From Symbiodinium natans (lineage: Eukaryota > Sar > Dinophyceae > Suessiales > Symbiodiniaceae), in NCBI GenBank assembly GCA_905221605.1, contig CAJNDS010000247.1, forward strand, positions 315,138 to 379,137: a stretch of 64,000 bases of DNA, read 5' to 3'. Positions within the stretch are counted from its first letter, which is position 1, and each line of letters opens with the position of its first letter. The position numbers and the translations under genes were made by a program. Under the pieces are notes generated by a model. That model saw only the letters and a list, made by a program, of their open reading frames with translations. It searched no databases and was not told the origin of the DNA. This document shows, piece by piece, positions 11,200 through 22,530 of this stretch.

Positions 11200-12650
11200 C
11201 CTTGGGTCGGATGCCCGAAACCCCCCTACATCATTGAGGCCATTTATAAGATTATCTTCTCCCTCAAAAAGAGGGCCGGGCCGGGGCTTGATGAGATATA
11301 CGGGGATATTTTGCGATTTGTTCAGCCAATGTCTTGAAGACGAGCCTCTCGGTCTAGTATATTGTGAATTTGTATAAATTTTGAGGTGCGGATTTATTTG
11401 CGAAATTTCTTTGGGGCGGACGATTGGTTGGCATTGAGAAGAAGGACAATGAAGGGTGACATATCGAAGTGGATATTGATATTCGTCCGATCATTTTATA
11501 TATGATATAAAATAAATCTGTCTTCTATAAACCCCTTATCATAGATAGGGATGATATCCAGGATCGTTTGGGGGATCAATATATGGCTTTAGGATTCCGA
11601 TATTTTGTTTCATATGGCGTTGGATTGGAATCGATGTCATTCTTCTCGTCCCCCCCGGCGGTAATCCTTCAGAAAGAGGTCCGTAATATTTTTAATGAAA
11701 TGCGTCCCCACGAAGTTCTTCAAGATTGTCAGGCGTATACGCCGGCGTCTATGATTTTTGTTCACTTCTGCCATGGGGATAGCGCCCATCTCGTTTTTTG
11801 GATATTTTGGAAGGCTCGTATCGAGGATAACAAGGATATCCCTTTATAGTGACCATATTTTGCATGTCTCGGCGTCGTATATTCGATCTCGTGCGGATTG
11901 AGTGTCGATAATTTCCTGATTTCGAGATTGAATTTATCGATGATATCTATCATACGAGGGTGGGGGAGAATATTCTGAACGCCTTCAAAATTGAAATAGG
12001 TTCATCGGAACGATTCGATTTCTATTTCGATTTCCTTAAGTGGATTCTCTATCTTCTCGAGGGGAAATAATTTCGAGGAGATATCTCAGAATTCCAAATC
12101 CTTAGGATTCGGATCGTCACTAGATCTGAGCTAGTTAGTATATGGCACTGCAATATTCGGCGAATTCGCCATTAGGATTCGAGAATTTTCTTAGGAATAT
12201 GTATCTATATTATTAGAAGAAATCCTTCCCATGATCCAATATCAATATTTGGAGGGAATTCTGGATAAAACATTCATATCTTCGTAATGGTCAGAGTCGC
12301 CTTTCCGATCGTTGCGGGGGCCTGGGGCTAGGGAATGCAAGTCTTTCAGATTATCGATCTTGCTAATTTAGTTTCTAGGCGTCAAATCCATAGCCGTGTT
12401 ATACAGCTTGTTTCAGGCTACGAATGTGCCCTTATTACAATCATACGTTGGTCCCATGTGGACACCATATCTGAGGATATTTTCGTCAAGATTGAAAAAA
12501 TTAGGGTTCATAATAATTTATATAATATTATCTTTCCATATACTTATCTTATGGATTTGAATCCTCTTTAGGAAGCTACGAATCTCTTGCCGGACGATCC
12601 ACGTTGTCGACCAATTGATATTAATTGATATTTTGATCTCGGGCCCTCCC
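11200..12650 (+). pseudogene. fossil non-LTR retrotransposon reverse transcriptase
   Basis: Scattered over all three + frames, in the right order, are landmarks of a non-LTR reverse transcriptase: an N-terminal KKRAGPGLDEIYGDIL (11,26x; compare the APGPDG motif), VRNIFNEMRPHEVLQ (about 11,68x; the NAFN/V..VL region), FVHFCHGDSAHLVF (11,76x), the catalytic-type FIDD (11,933-11,944), and GGLGLGNASL (12,316-12,345; compare GGLG(I/L)RSA near the end of such enzymes). Motif names come from knowledge of the family; the frames are broken many times. The element is long dead and strongly AT-shifted. The exact clade is not determined. Confidence 0.6.
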
Positions 12651-14059
12651 ACGCTTCGGCAAAATTCTTAGTCTAAATATCCCCGAGTTGTATTGGATGG
12701 GACGAGGATTAGCCTTTCCGCCTTGGTAACCAGTATAATTGAATATTATGACTTACGATCCGATATGCCCAATATAAGTGTGCGCACGTGGATATCGTTG
12801 CGAAATGGGCGGCAATTAATCTCGGTTTCGAATCCATCGTCTTTGAGAATTTGGGTGGTTTCGAATAAGAGTCTCGGGATTTGTTAGTCAGAACGGATCG
12901 ATGAGCGATATCGACGTTCGATGGAATATTCTTTTCAGGAATATTAGGGCCGATTATAATTTGATTTATATTTCGATTGGGATATGGGACGGGACCTCAT
13001 GCCATCGATACTTTCTTAGATCTATATGAATGATTCATGAAAATCCATGCAAGATGTCCCTCGCGTAGGGTCATGGGCCGAGCCCAAGTATTGAAGACGA
13101 TTGATAGGAGATTGAGTTGAATGCCTTCTTGATTTAGATTACTTATCTCCTTCCTCCGAGATTGTTTGCTTCATATTTCTAATTTAAATATCTGGATCTC
13201 ATCATCGATATATTTCATTTTGGGAATCCTCATTGTTTCTCATCTATTTCGTCTTTTTGGAATATCTCGGTAATTGGGGGTAGTGATGGGTTTTAAATAT
13301 ATCGAGGTTTCTTAGAGAATTCGAAATTCTTCTTTTTTTTATTTTAGATATGGATTCCTCCCATGATATTTCTATCATAAATTTCATCCTTGAGTTCGAA
13401 ATCGAATTAAGATTTTAATCTAATATTTGAAAGAATAAGATTCTTTTCTTCTCCCATTGAATAGGTTCTAGAATGATTTTCTTTCAAATCTTTAAAATAA
13501 ATGCAATGAGATCTATTCCCGAATTATCTAAAGTATCCAAAATCAATAGATCATTTCCTAAATAATTTTCATATTATCCATATTAATATCTCATTTAAAA
13601 ATCTGAATCATGGGATTTATATTATCTATCTAAATTCGTATTCGATTATTCATAAATTCTGAATCCTAAATATGAAAAATTCGAGGGGACCCGTCGATTC
13701 CATCGATGGCATAGCCGCCTATTGAATGGAAAAAGACGTACGTTAAAGCTTTGAAGAAATACGGACAAATAAAAGGTCCAATTAATTTCGGGATCCCTGT
13801 ATAGAAATCTGAGAGCCTGACGCGCGAGCGTGGAGGATACCAATTTATCCAATAAGAATTTGACCGAATGGGGAAGATTGAAGGCAAGATTTAGGGATTG
13901 TCGCTTAAGATTTAGGATCTTGGTGCCTGAAGGAACAAGGTTTCCAAATTCGAATCCGGAAATTCATTCTATGAATGAAATATATCATCCAGATGTTATA
14001 TATATCCAAGTCAATGAAAGGATTTTTTTAAAAATTTTGTCATTCCATCATATCATCCT

Positions 14060-14262
14060 CATGCTCGATGCAAACGATATCTACGCCCAAAAATATCAAT
14101 TAAAAGATTGATAGACGATACTTGTGCCAAGAAATATCCATTAAATTCAGAGAGGTATTATTCCCAATCCATATCCATCCAACCGTTTCTCTACGCATGA
14201 ATATCCTCGAATACGAGCCGTCATATTCGATGCAAGCGGCATCTGCGCCCAAAAGCACCAAT
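14060..14262. repeat. diverged short direct repeat (162-base spacing)
   Basis: The 26-base segments at 14,067-14,092 and 14,229-14,254 match except for four differences, all transitions (A/G or T/C). The word TGAATATCCTCGAAT also recurs at about 14,198 and 14,262. Confidence 0.6.
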
Positions 14263-16799
14263 GAATATCCTCGAATTGGACGAGAAAAAAATCCAAGAAT
14301 GAAAGGATATTTCCCTATTCTCGAGTACGTGCACAGTCCCGCCACCACCCCGAATTGAGCCGGAGAGAAGAGAAATATCCAAAGAAGAAAAATGTCAAGA
14401 TCGATTCGAGAAAGAGAATCCATATCCACGAAAATAAGAAGAATTTCGAATTCTCCAAGGCGCCTCGATATGTTTAAAAACCCGCCGCCACCCCCAATTA
14501 CGAATCATCCCATAAAGACTAAGAAGAATCGAAGATTCCTAAATATAAAGAATCAAAAATGAATTGAATCATCGATTCAAAAAGATATTCTGATGAGACG
14601 AAATATGATTTCAATTTCCTCAAATATCCATCGTATTCAGGAGGTAGGCTCGATCCATGATCCTATGCGAGAGGGATATCCTTCAAGGAATTCGAATGAA
14701 AGAGAATATTTTGGGTTATCCGGCGGGCTGTCTATCTGATATAGGAACGTGACTACGGAATTTATTTACATATTTTCGGTATCTATTTGACCCGATATTA
14801 TTCCGAATTATTCTGATCTTGCAATACCTCGGCACGCCAATTCCTGAATCCGTTCCGAAATCATTCCGAACCGTTCCGATCCATTCCAAACTCGAGTCGC
14901 AAACTCTGGAAAAATCACGGAGCAAGGATATTGAGATAATTCCTGAATATGATGAAATAGTTTTGGAGATAAATAAATGGGATCTGAGATGTTATTATGC
15001 CTCCGAAAAAGAAATCGTATGCTAAACAACCCACCAGGCTATCCAAAGAATATGCATGAATCATTCATATAGATCCAAGAAGGTTGCGATGATATCAGGG
15101 CATTGGAGTTCGAAGACCCTATGGACCTCGCAACGACAGCCACGCGCGCTTACGATGGGCATATTAGGACGTAGTCTGCAATGCCCCAATTACACTAACA
15201 GCCGACAGAACCCAAACCATGACAGCAAAAGCAAAAAACAAAACCCCCCAAAATACGATAAAACTCCGAATGCAAACCCTAGACCGTAAAGCGTAAAACC
15301 CTGAACCCGGGGGATCCGGAATTCTAAATTCCTCGAAAACCATTGCTGACAGGTGACCGCGAGGCCGAACCCCCTTGAACAGCTGGCGGACGACGACCAT
15401 CATCGGAATTATCCTGGATCAAGAGATTTCCTTGAAGATTTGTTTGAAGGTGAGGAACATCCATATCATTAATATTTCTAATCCGGAAAGCCTAAATCTC
15501 AATCCGAATGATTCCGAAAATTCCGAGAATTTTCAGATCCGGGTGATTCCCAAAATTCCTAGGATTTTTAGATAATAGATTTTAAAATTCCGGGAACTTT
15601 CCGGATCCCCCTACAAGCCCTCGCAAGCAACCAAATTAATCGGAAAAGGAGGTGAGACATCCGACAAGGCGGCCGCAGATCCAAAAAAGAATCGAGCCCA
15701 TAGCCTTTTATGAGAATATAATATTTCGAGAATATCAGAATTTTTTTCTTTTTTTGCGAGATTTATATTTCCTTACGAATTCGTATCAGAAAATCCAAAA
15801 TTATCCATTTCCTATCATCAAATTTAAATAATATTAATGAGATTCATACAAATGAGGATAGATTTAAATGAGGATAGATTCAATAGATGAAAAATATAAT
15901 AATAATTCAATTAATCTAGATCATCCAATATTAAATCATTATTCCAAAAATAAATCTTTAGAATCTGATTGGAGATTTCCTGGTCCATCGTAAATTCGAG
16001 ATTGTTCCATATTTTTGTGTATCTATTGATAATTATCCAAATATTTTTTTCGTTCAATTTCCCATAAAGATATTTCTCTCATTTGTTCTGTTGAATTATT
16101 ATTGTCGGGTCGTTTATAGTGTCGTTATGAGATCGTAAGATGGGGCATTTAGATCTTTGGCATGTAGGTTTTCGTACAATTCAGAGTTTCGGGCTTAGGG
16201 ATTTTGATTGATTATTTCTATATCCAATTCCCGCAAGCCCTGGAGGATGGAAAGGCCGGTCGTTTAGACATCGTAGGCACTATTGCTCCCATCATTTCAG
16301 TATTGGTGAGCTGTCTAGGAGAGCTGCTTAGGCTTCTCTCTAGTCACATGCGTTTTCTTGTAGAACATGAGAAGGTTGCTATCGTCCACTTCGAGTGTAT
16401 GCAAAAATGGAACTGCCATGAGGCCCTCCAGATCCCTATCATTTCCCCTTTCCGTGTCTCATCTGAGGTGTACAAGAATGGCTGTCATCCCTTTGGGATT
16501 TGACACTCCTTAAAGCTCGCAAGTCTTCGACCTGCTCACCACCTCTTAAAGCATAAGAATTGGTCTTCCGAGGGATGACCGAATGACAAAATCTGGGCTG
16601 AAAGTCCAGCTGCCACTTAAGACCCAGGCACATTTTCGTTGAAGGCAACAAGGCCCTCAAATGAGCCGTGCTATAAAAGATTTACGACCGCAAAGCAGGC
16701 TAGCAACGAGAACAGTTTTGTGATGAGGGCGTATCCTGACCTCTTTCAAGGCAAAACATTACAGAAGAGGCTGCCGTCGTGAAAAGAAATCAGAAAAGG

Positions 16800-18203
16800 T
16801 CACATAGCCTGGTCTTTCTGGTATGCCGTCATGGCTGCTTTCATTGCTTTGACAGCGTTCTCGTCCACACCGCAGCGTAAAGCAGAGATACCAAAATGGA
16901 ATTGCTCAGGTGCATGTGCAGCACTCTCGTCAGACAGAACCTCAAGGTTTCGAAAGTGATGATTCTCTGAACCGCGATCACCACACCAGATTTCCACAAC
17001 GCGAGCATGAGGCGGAAGGAAGAGGGCATGGGTCATCCCTGCACCGTGCGCTCCCACCAGAACTTGCGTGCTTTGCGCAACGGCGATCTGTTCGTTCAAG
17101 GTCTTCAGGGTCTCGGGGCGGTAGGTTCTCAAGCTCCAGCCTGGCAGCAATGCTTTCGTGACAGCCTGAACTGCCTCGTCTTCATCTTCAAAGCCCCGGC
17201 TCCCAGTTCTCAAGATCAAAGTCAAGGTCAAATCTCCTGGAGGCTTCACAGAAGGAAAGATCCGCTCCAGGAAAACGGCTGAAGACATCAGCGTCGGTGA
17301 AGCACAGGAGACCAAGCCACCACGGCCGCCATTAAAGGTGGGAGTGCTGAGGCCGCCATGGGGCACCGTGGCCAGATGCGAGAAGCATGCACCTTGCCCG
17401 AATAAGTCCTTTCGGGTGCCAACATGCACGGCTTCGCTTGAGAAAGCATGTTGCCAAGCATCATCAAACGGACGACTCTTCATACTCCCTGGCTCGATGT
17501 TCAGGAAGATGTCGACATCCTTGGGATTCCAGTCAAGGATTGCCAGAGTCTCCCACAAAGTGACCCAGTCGCCAAGCCACTCGTAAAGGTTGCGCGTGTC
17601 CCAGGGCATTTGTAGCAATGCCTTGCGAGACGTGGTAAGGTTGCAAGCAAGTGGCAGATCCTGCGACTGCAGCTCCTCCAGAAAAGGTTTCTCGCACCAT
17701 CCCCATGTAGCTTCCCTGGCCCAAGCAGTCACTTCACAGCTTTCCACTCGCGTGCTGTCCTCACCGATCTGCACATTCTGCAACTCGCAGAAGTAGCGTG
17801 GTATATCGAAAGGCACTCTCTCATGGCAAACAACGCTGCTCTTGCCTTTGCAAACTGTGTGACTCGTTTCGCGTGTTTTTTGAATCATGGACTTGCCGTA
17901 GATTTCTGAGCAGTTCGACGAGATGTGCTTGTCGAATTCTGCCAGGGCTCCAAGGGAGTCTTGAAAGGCATCTCCGCTCCTATTGTCGAAGCTGGGTCCC
18001 TGCACAAAACTGAGGAAGTTGCGGACAAACATGGAAGCAGCCGCACTTTCTGCCCCAAGAGAAGCACGATCTTTGCTAGCGAGGAGCTGTAGCAAGCCCG
18101 GCTGGTCACAGTCGCCCTCAGGCATGGAATAACTTTGCAAGAGAGTCGCAGCAAGAACCACAGTTCCACCAAGTTTCACAGCCATGCGGTTCAGTCGGGC
18201 CAT
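16800..18203 (-). CDS. GT61-type (DUF563) glycosyltransferase, single exon
   Basis: The intron-free frame encodes 467 aa if started at 18,203. I prefer that ATG because it is followed by a short basic stretch and a hydrophobic segment (MAVKLGGTVVLAATLL), as expected for a signal peptide or type II anchor; the frame is open for 74 more codons upstream. Near residues 380-405 the sequence VLVGAHGAGMTHALFLP, followed by VVEIW, is the GxHGAG core of GT61/DUF563 enzymes (plant xylosyltransferases, animal EOGT). Such enzymes move a sugar from a nucleotide sugar to protein or glycan in the ER/Golgi lumen; donor and acceptor here are unknown. Lack of introns next to intron-rich genes may mean a retrogene. 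Confidence 0.8.
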   Translation of the reverse strand: MARLNRMAVKLGGTVVLAATLLQSYSMPEGDCDQPGLLQLLASKDRASLGAESAAASMFVRNFLSFVQGPSFDNRSGDAFQDSLGALAEFDKHISSNCSEIYGKSMIQKTRETSHTVCKGKSSVVCHERVPFDIPRYFCELQNVQIGEDSTRVESCEVTAWAREATWGWCEKPFLEELQSQDLPLACNLTTSRKALLQMPWDTRNLYEWLGDWVTLWETLAILDWNPKDVDIFLNIEPGSMKSRPFDDAWQHAFSSEAVHVGTRKDLFGQGACFSHLATVPHGGLSTPTFNGGRGGLVSCASPTLMSSAVFLERIFPSVKPPGDLTLTLILRTGSRGFEDEDEAVQAVTKALLPGWSLRTYRPETLKTLNEQIAVAQSTQVLVGAHGAGMTHALFLPPHARVVEIWCGDRGSENHHFRNLEVLSDESAAHAPEQFHFGISALRCGVDENAVKAMKAAMTAYQKDQAM

Positions 18204-18434
18204 GACGTCTATCTGCCAAGTCGGGACTGTGATGTAGTTCAGTCTCGGAGCCTGAATGCTCAACGGCTTGAGCCGGCTGCGGATATCATCCCTTGTTGGA
18301 ATCCCTAGTGATCCTGGTATTGCTCCTGCTATTTTCCTTTGTTGGAATCCATAAAGATCCGTTCCTTTTAGAACCCACATACATGCCCTCTCGTGTCCAT
18401 AGACCTCTGTCAAAACGTGCTTCATGTCAGTTGC

Positions 18435-18655
18435 GCTTGGACTGCTCGCTGCCTCCCCCTTTCACATCCACGTTCCTCAGAGCCCCAATGAATCCAACGA
18501 TGCTCAAGTTCAAGTCACGTTCATGAGCTCAACATGGAAGGGTACATCGAGAATACTTGCGGATGACAAACCCTCCCAAGTCGTCCCAAATCAAAGCCTT
18601 AAACCTAACTATGTGGAGTTCTGGGCTTGGACTGCTCGCTGCCTCCCCCTTTCAC
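18435..18655. repeat. 31-base exact direct repeat 190 bases apart
   Basis: The segments 18,435-18,465 and 18,625-18,655 are identical (beginning GCTTGGACTGCTCGCTGCC) and both run into a similar CACGTTC/ACCGTTC tail. It lies upstream of the glycosyltransferase start and probably marks a small tandem duplication. Confidence 0.7.
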
Positions 18656-18949
18656 TCACCGTTCGGCACATGTGCGACGCGTGCGACATGCTCTCTCTTA
18701 AGAAAACCCAACAAAGCCTCCACGCTTGGAGACCCGTGAAGCTTGAACGGGTGAACAAAAAGCAATTGCGAAAGATGTGCCGGAAGTTCCTCAAAAAAAA
18801 CAAAAGCACGAAAAAAAGAAATGCCGGCTGCCGGTACGGACTCTCAGCACCTCTTGGCCCGTGCTGCGGAAACACGCCGGATCGCTGCGCGATGTATGCA
18901 AGTCACGCTGGCAAGTTGCGCTAGCTGCTAGCTTTTAGGGTTGTCAGTT

Positions 18950-19400
18950 AATACGAATGGAGCCCCTGAGCGAGTTGAGCCAGCGCGCATGATTCACGTT
19001 TCTCGCCCTTTCCTCAAGAATCATACTGTACGTGGGGAGTGCCAGACACAGCAAAGAGGTAAATCAAAGGGTTGCTGGAGCACACTTTTGCATTACCAAA
19101 CTCAGCAATTTTTAACCTCATGCAACTACACGGACCTACATACGCTCGGAGCCCCTTCTCTGAAATAGATCTCAGATCGTCATATACTGACCCCGCAGCA
19201 CAGAGAGCTCGCCTGCATTTTCTGTCTGTCTGCGAATCGATGTGGGTACATTCTGCTGAAACGTTGGCGGCTTGGAGTCAAGCTTCTGGGATTTCAGGTT
19301 GGCCGGAGAGATTTTGGGGTCTTGGATGGTCTGGGACTTCGGGCTCCAGACCCCAAATCCCATATCAGAAATCAGACTTCGACACTGGCCGCATCAACTC
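18950..19400 (+). repeat. dispersed repeat family, partial diverged copy
   Basis: Segments such as GAGCGAGTTGAGCCAGC, GGGGAGTGCCAG and the CAGACTCCAAATCCC-like tail also occur at 21.8-22.3, 35.36-35.55 and 59.98-60.39 kb, in the same order. This copy lacks the 5' part seen at 21.07 kb and ends in the TTTAGGG array at 19,402. Confidence 0.6.
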
Positions 19401-19401
19401 T

Positions 19402-19568
19402 CGGGGGTTTAGGGTTTAGGGTTTAGGGTTTAGGGTTTAGGGTTTAGGGTTTAGGGTTTAGGGTTTAGGGTTTAGGGTTTAGGGTTTAGGGTTTAGGGTT
19501 TGGGGTTTAGGGTTTAGCGTTTAGGGTTTAGGGTTTAGGGCTTAGGGTTTAGGGTTTAGGGTTTAGGG
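19402..19568. repeat. interstitial telomere-like repeat (TTTAGGG)
   Basis: About 24 nearly perfect TTTAGGG units, one TTTGGGG and one TTTAGCG variant. It is the cleanest array in the window. Confidence 0.95.
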
Positions 19569-20299
19569 ACCCTTCACCTAGCTCAATCCATCCAAGCCTC
19601 ACAAGCCCCAAGGCACACAAGCGTGACTACACGTGATTCCGAAGACCTGAAGGAAGCTTCAACACATAAGGAGTTCACCCGACTTTCGACTGAGCAACTG
19701 ACCAAACTCTGTGAGATGTTCATAGTTGCAACTCGGGATTAAACCGCTACTAGCAGGATCTCCTGATAAGTTGAAGCCATCACTCCCGAGATTTTATGCA
19801 CTCGCTCCAGTATCTGGCTCCAGAACATGCGACATCCTCTCACGTTGCCTTGAGGGGCAGCTGTGAAAGAAAGGCAGATCAGCACTCGGCTGCACTCGGC
19901 TGCTTCCACTCACAACATGTTTGAACATGACACCATCTACATCAGCAAGGCGCTGAAACGATCGTGCACTCCGGATTCTGGGTTGGAATCCAATGCAACT
20001 CTTCTGAAGCTGAGCTGGGGTACTCCTCTCCCCGGCATTTTGAGCATTGCTTCACAATGTCACAATGTCGTTGATGTCTGCCGACTCTGGGTGGTTGAAC
20101 GCGCGCCATGATGCCTTTGAGGTATCCTCACTCCGTGCCCAGCTGTCGCCCATACACTGTGCGAGCCAAAAATGTTGATAGAATGGCGGGGGTTGTCTCC
20201 GTCTGGAACCTTCCGAGGCCCAAGTGCACATCTTGATAGATGGCCTGGCTTATCCCTATCATGCTGGTAAACATGCTGGCATTGAATAAAATAAAAATC
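19569..20299. other. no recognisable gene
   Basis: Mixed-composition sequence without a defensible exon. It may be intron or intergenic DNA downstream of the 20.3-kb exon. Confidence 0.4.
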
Positions 20300-20625
20300 A
20301 TCCCACCAAGTCGAACATCGGTAATCTGGCAAGGCCAGCTGCTTGAATGAGAAGGGACAAAAATCCTTCCTGAAGTTTCTCGGTTTGCATGACACGCAAC
20401 AGCACATCAGCCGTGTACCCAACTCGGAATGATTCTCGAATTGCTTCAACAACCTTGCCAAACGAAAGCTGCTGTACCTGGCTCGAAGCAAGCACGGCAA
20501 GCTGTAAAGCCGCGAGGACCCACTGCTGGGTTGTCACGAGGCCGTAAACATAGTACACATCCAGAAAGATGTCCATGGAGAAAAACAACGAGTGGGCAGC
20601 AAGTTTCACTCGGAACAGCATCTGC
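20300..20625 (-). CDS. exon of an unknown membrane protein
   Basis: After a CTGCAG acceptor the - frame reads about 105 codons, with hydrophobic segments LFFSMDIFLDVYYVYGLV and WVLAALQLAVLASSQV and an amphipathic stretch (VVEAIRESFRVGYTADVLL), ending near a GT donor (about 20,302). Two membrane-embedded helices are likely. I do not recognise the family. Neighbouring exons were not found with confidence; 20.65-20.91 kb may hold another. Confidence 0.5.
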
Positions 20626-21069
20626 AGGAAGCGTGCAGTGTTCTCCTCTTCAATCCCCCAGGTTCCAGACGTGCAGCACACATGCGGGCACCACAGAATT
20701 GGGCTCAGCAACGGCGCCGCAGAATCGAGTCCTGATCACGGACACATGGGAAAGAGAAGCATCTGATGCAAGGATCATGCAGAACGACCACGTCACGCAT
20801 GATGGACCGCCACGATCACAAACATCAGTATTGCTCGTACCGTAGTTCGTGAGGAAACATCGCAACGACAATGCATCTGGGTTCAACAGCATGCAAGCAA
20901 GAGAATCAAACACGGTCTGGGGTCCAAAGATTCCTGCCGGGGTGATTTCGCATCAGACTTTTACTTGCCTCTTGCCATGACTTCACTACCCAGAGAGCCC
21001 AATACCCCTGAATTAAGGAATATCATGGAATATATACCTTAAACTATAAAGGGATCCCTATTATGATTT

Positions 21070-22530
21070 AAGGAGTAGAGGCCCGCAGCAACGTGAGAGC
21101 CGCTTGCTTGTCTATCGGCAGCTTGCTTGTCTATTTTGGCGGTCGGATCTAAGGCTACTCAGCTATTCCAGAGTTGACCCCCCTCAACCCAAACCTTCCG
21201 GCCTCGATCTGGTCCTCAGAGGCCTTTGCTGAGCTTCTTGGCAGATGCCGGCCACTCCACTTGCAGCCTCGGAAAAAGAAAAGGGTGTAGGCTTCAGGAC
21301 GCTCTACCGCGACCGGCAAGAAAAAGAGCCAGCCACTCCGGAGGAGTCAAAGTAGGGGTGCTCCTAGATCCACACTGAACCCACGAACTCACAATGCGGC
21401 TCGGCCGCTCAGTGGCAAGCAGCAGCAGAAAAGCCCTGCGAGCCATTCGGACCACGTGGCCGAATCCGACTCGCTGTCTTTGGGCTCTGCATCGGCCCTC
21501 TGCGTTGAAGCAGCGGCCTCGAGATCGGCAGCGGAAGCGGCCGCGAACTCGGCTCGCAGGGCTAGTTCCGAGGCCTTCCAGCGTTGGCCGGCCTTTTTCA
21601 GCTCGGCCGCTGCTTCGGCACGGCCAAGGCCCAGCTGATCGCCAAATTCTTCGACGAGGTCCCGCGGCATCGCAGCGACGCTCGGAATGATTAGTAATTC
21701 GACACAATCCCCATGGTTTCATACAAATCTTGCATCCTCGGACAAGGGATGGATTCATGACACTTCATGTCGGAGCTGAACGGATACTGAAGTGCCCCTC
21801 TGCACCTGGGCTACGTGGAGCCCTGAGCGAGTTGAGCCAGCGGGCATGCTTCACGCTTCCCACCCCCCTTTGCTCAAGAATCACAGGTGGGGAGTGCCAG
21901 GCACCACAGAGTTGGATCAGAGGCTTGCTTGAGCACCCTTCTGCATCACCAAGCTCACTGACTACGAACCTAGTGCAACTACCCTAGAACTACATAGCCG
22001 CTCGGAGCCCCTTATCTAAAATACTCGGATATGACTTCCGCAGCTCGGACAGCTCGCCGGCATTTTTCTGCTTGTCGGGGGAATCGATATGTGTGCATTT
22101 TGCTGAAAGACATCAGCTTGGGGTTTGTGCCTGGCAGCGTGGAATCTAGCTTCAGGGGGGATTTTTCGAGGGATTGTTAGGCCTGACCGGTGTAGGGTCT
22201 AGGGTTTGGGATGGTCCGGGACTGCAGGCTCCAGACTCCAAATCCCAAGTCAGACTCGATGGCGTTGGCCGCATACACATCTCCATCGTCCCGGGATGCA
22301 GCGCGAGGTCCGAGGCGACGGCGTGCCATCCAGCATCGCCTGAGCACGCTAGAGGTTCAGGGCTTCAAGGAAGTTCAAGGCTTCGGGCTTTTCGCTTAGA
22401 GGTTAGGGGGTTCGGTTCCTCTAGAGGATGCTGCAAGAAATCCCTCAAGCTTGAACCGTCCCCAGGATATCTCGCACTTCACAACATCTCAAGCCGGAAC
22501 CGTCGGGAGGGGGGGGGGGGGGGGAACCAA
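21070..22530 (+). repeat. dispersed repeat family, longest copy (~1.46 kb)
   Basis: Blocks in this order recur elsewhere: CGCAGCAACGTGAG (also 61.35 kb), GGCTACTCAGCTA (61.44 kb), GAGCTTCTTGGCAGA (35.86, 61.53 kb), an Ala-rich coding-like block (59.6, 61.7 kb), GAGCGAGTTGAGCCAGCGG (35.36, 59.98 kb), TCAGACTCGATGGCGTTGG (60.35 kb), and a run of 15 or more G (22,506-22,523; also 60.61 kb). It looks like a non-autonomous mobile repeat. No terminal repeats or target duplication seen. Confidence 0.6.
21389..21670 (-). CDS. Ala-rich conserved frame inside the dispersed repeat
   Basis: The - frame reads GLGRAEAAAELKKAGQRWK and later EPKDSESDSATWSEWLAGL, then a CCC cluster. The same peptide, with substitutions but largely without frame breaks, reads at 61,728-62,010 and in part at 59,640-59,826. 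Preservation over three copies hints that it is or was translated. The composition suggests one charged helix and a Cys-rich end. No known family recognised; it could be a gene fragment carried by the repeat. Confidence 0.4.
   Translation of the reverse strand: MPRDLVEEFGDQLGLGRAEAAAELKKAGQRWKASELALRAEFAAASAADLEAAASTQRADAEPKDSESDSATWSEWLAGLFCCCLPLSGRAAL

Larger units (their letters stand above)
8880..16200. other. AT-rich block between convergent gene arrays
   Basis: Base composition drops abruptly from mixed to strongly AT-rich near 8,880 and recovers near 16,200. The block has no intact gene. It holds a minisatellite (9.47-10.82 kb), TA runs (10.84-10.98 kb), a fossil reverse transcriptase (11.2-12.65 kb) and diverged short repeats (14.06-14.26 kb). 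The rest, 12.65-14.06 and 14.26-16.2 kb, is AT-rich sequence with broken frames only. Coding fragments on its left read +, and all host genes on its right read -. Confidence 0.75.

Noticed and set aside
14060-14262. CRISPR-like direct repeat pair
   Set aside because: Only two diverged copies, no regular spacers and no cas-like gene; eukaryotic context.
8880-16200. Organelle or bacterial DNA insertion
   Set aside because: No rRNA, tRNA or organelle/bacterial gene seen, and it holds a eukaryotic non-LTR RT fossil; decay of nuclear DNA is simpler.
16204-16503. 99-codon + strand frame near the AT-block edge
   Set aside because: No recognisable family or splice signals; could be chance or a relic.
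19402-19568. True chromosome end
   Set aside because: Sequence continues on both sides with genes and repeats, and many similar short arrays exist; these are interstitial repeats.
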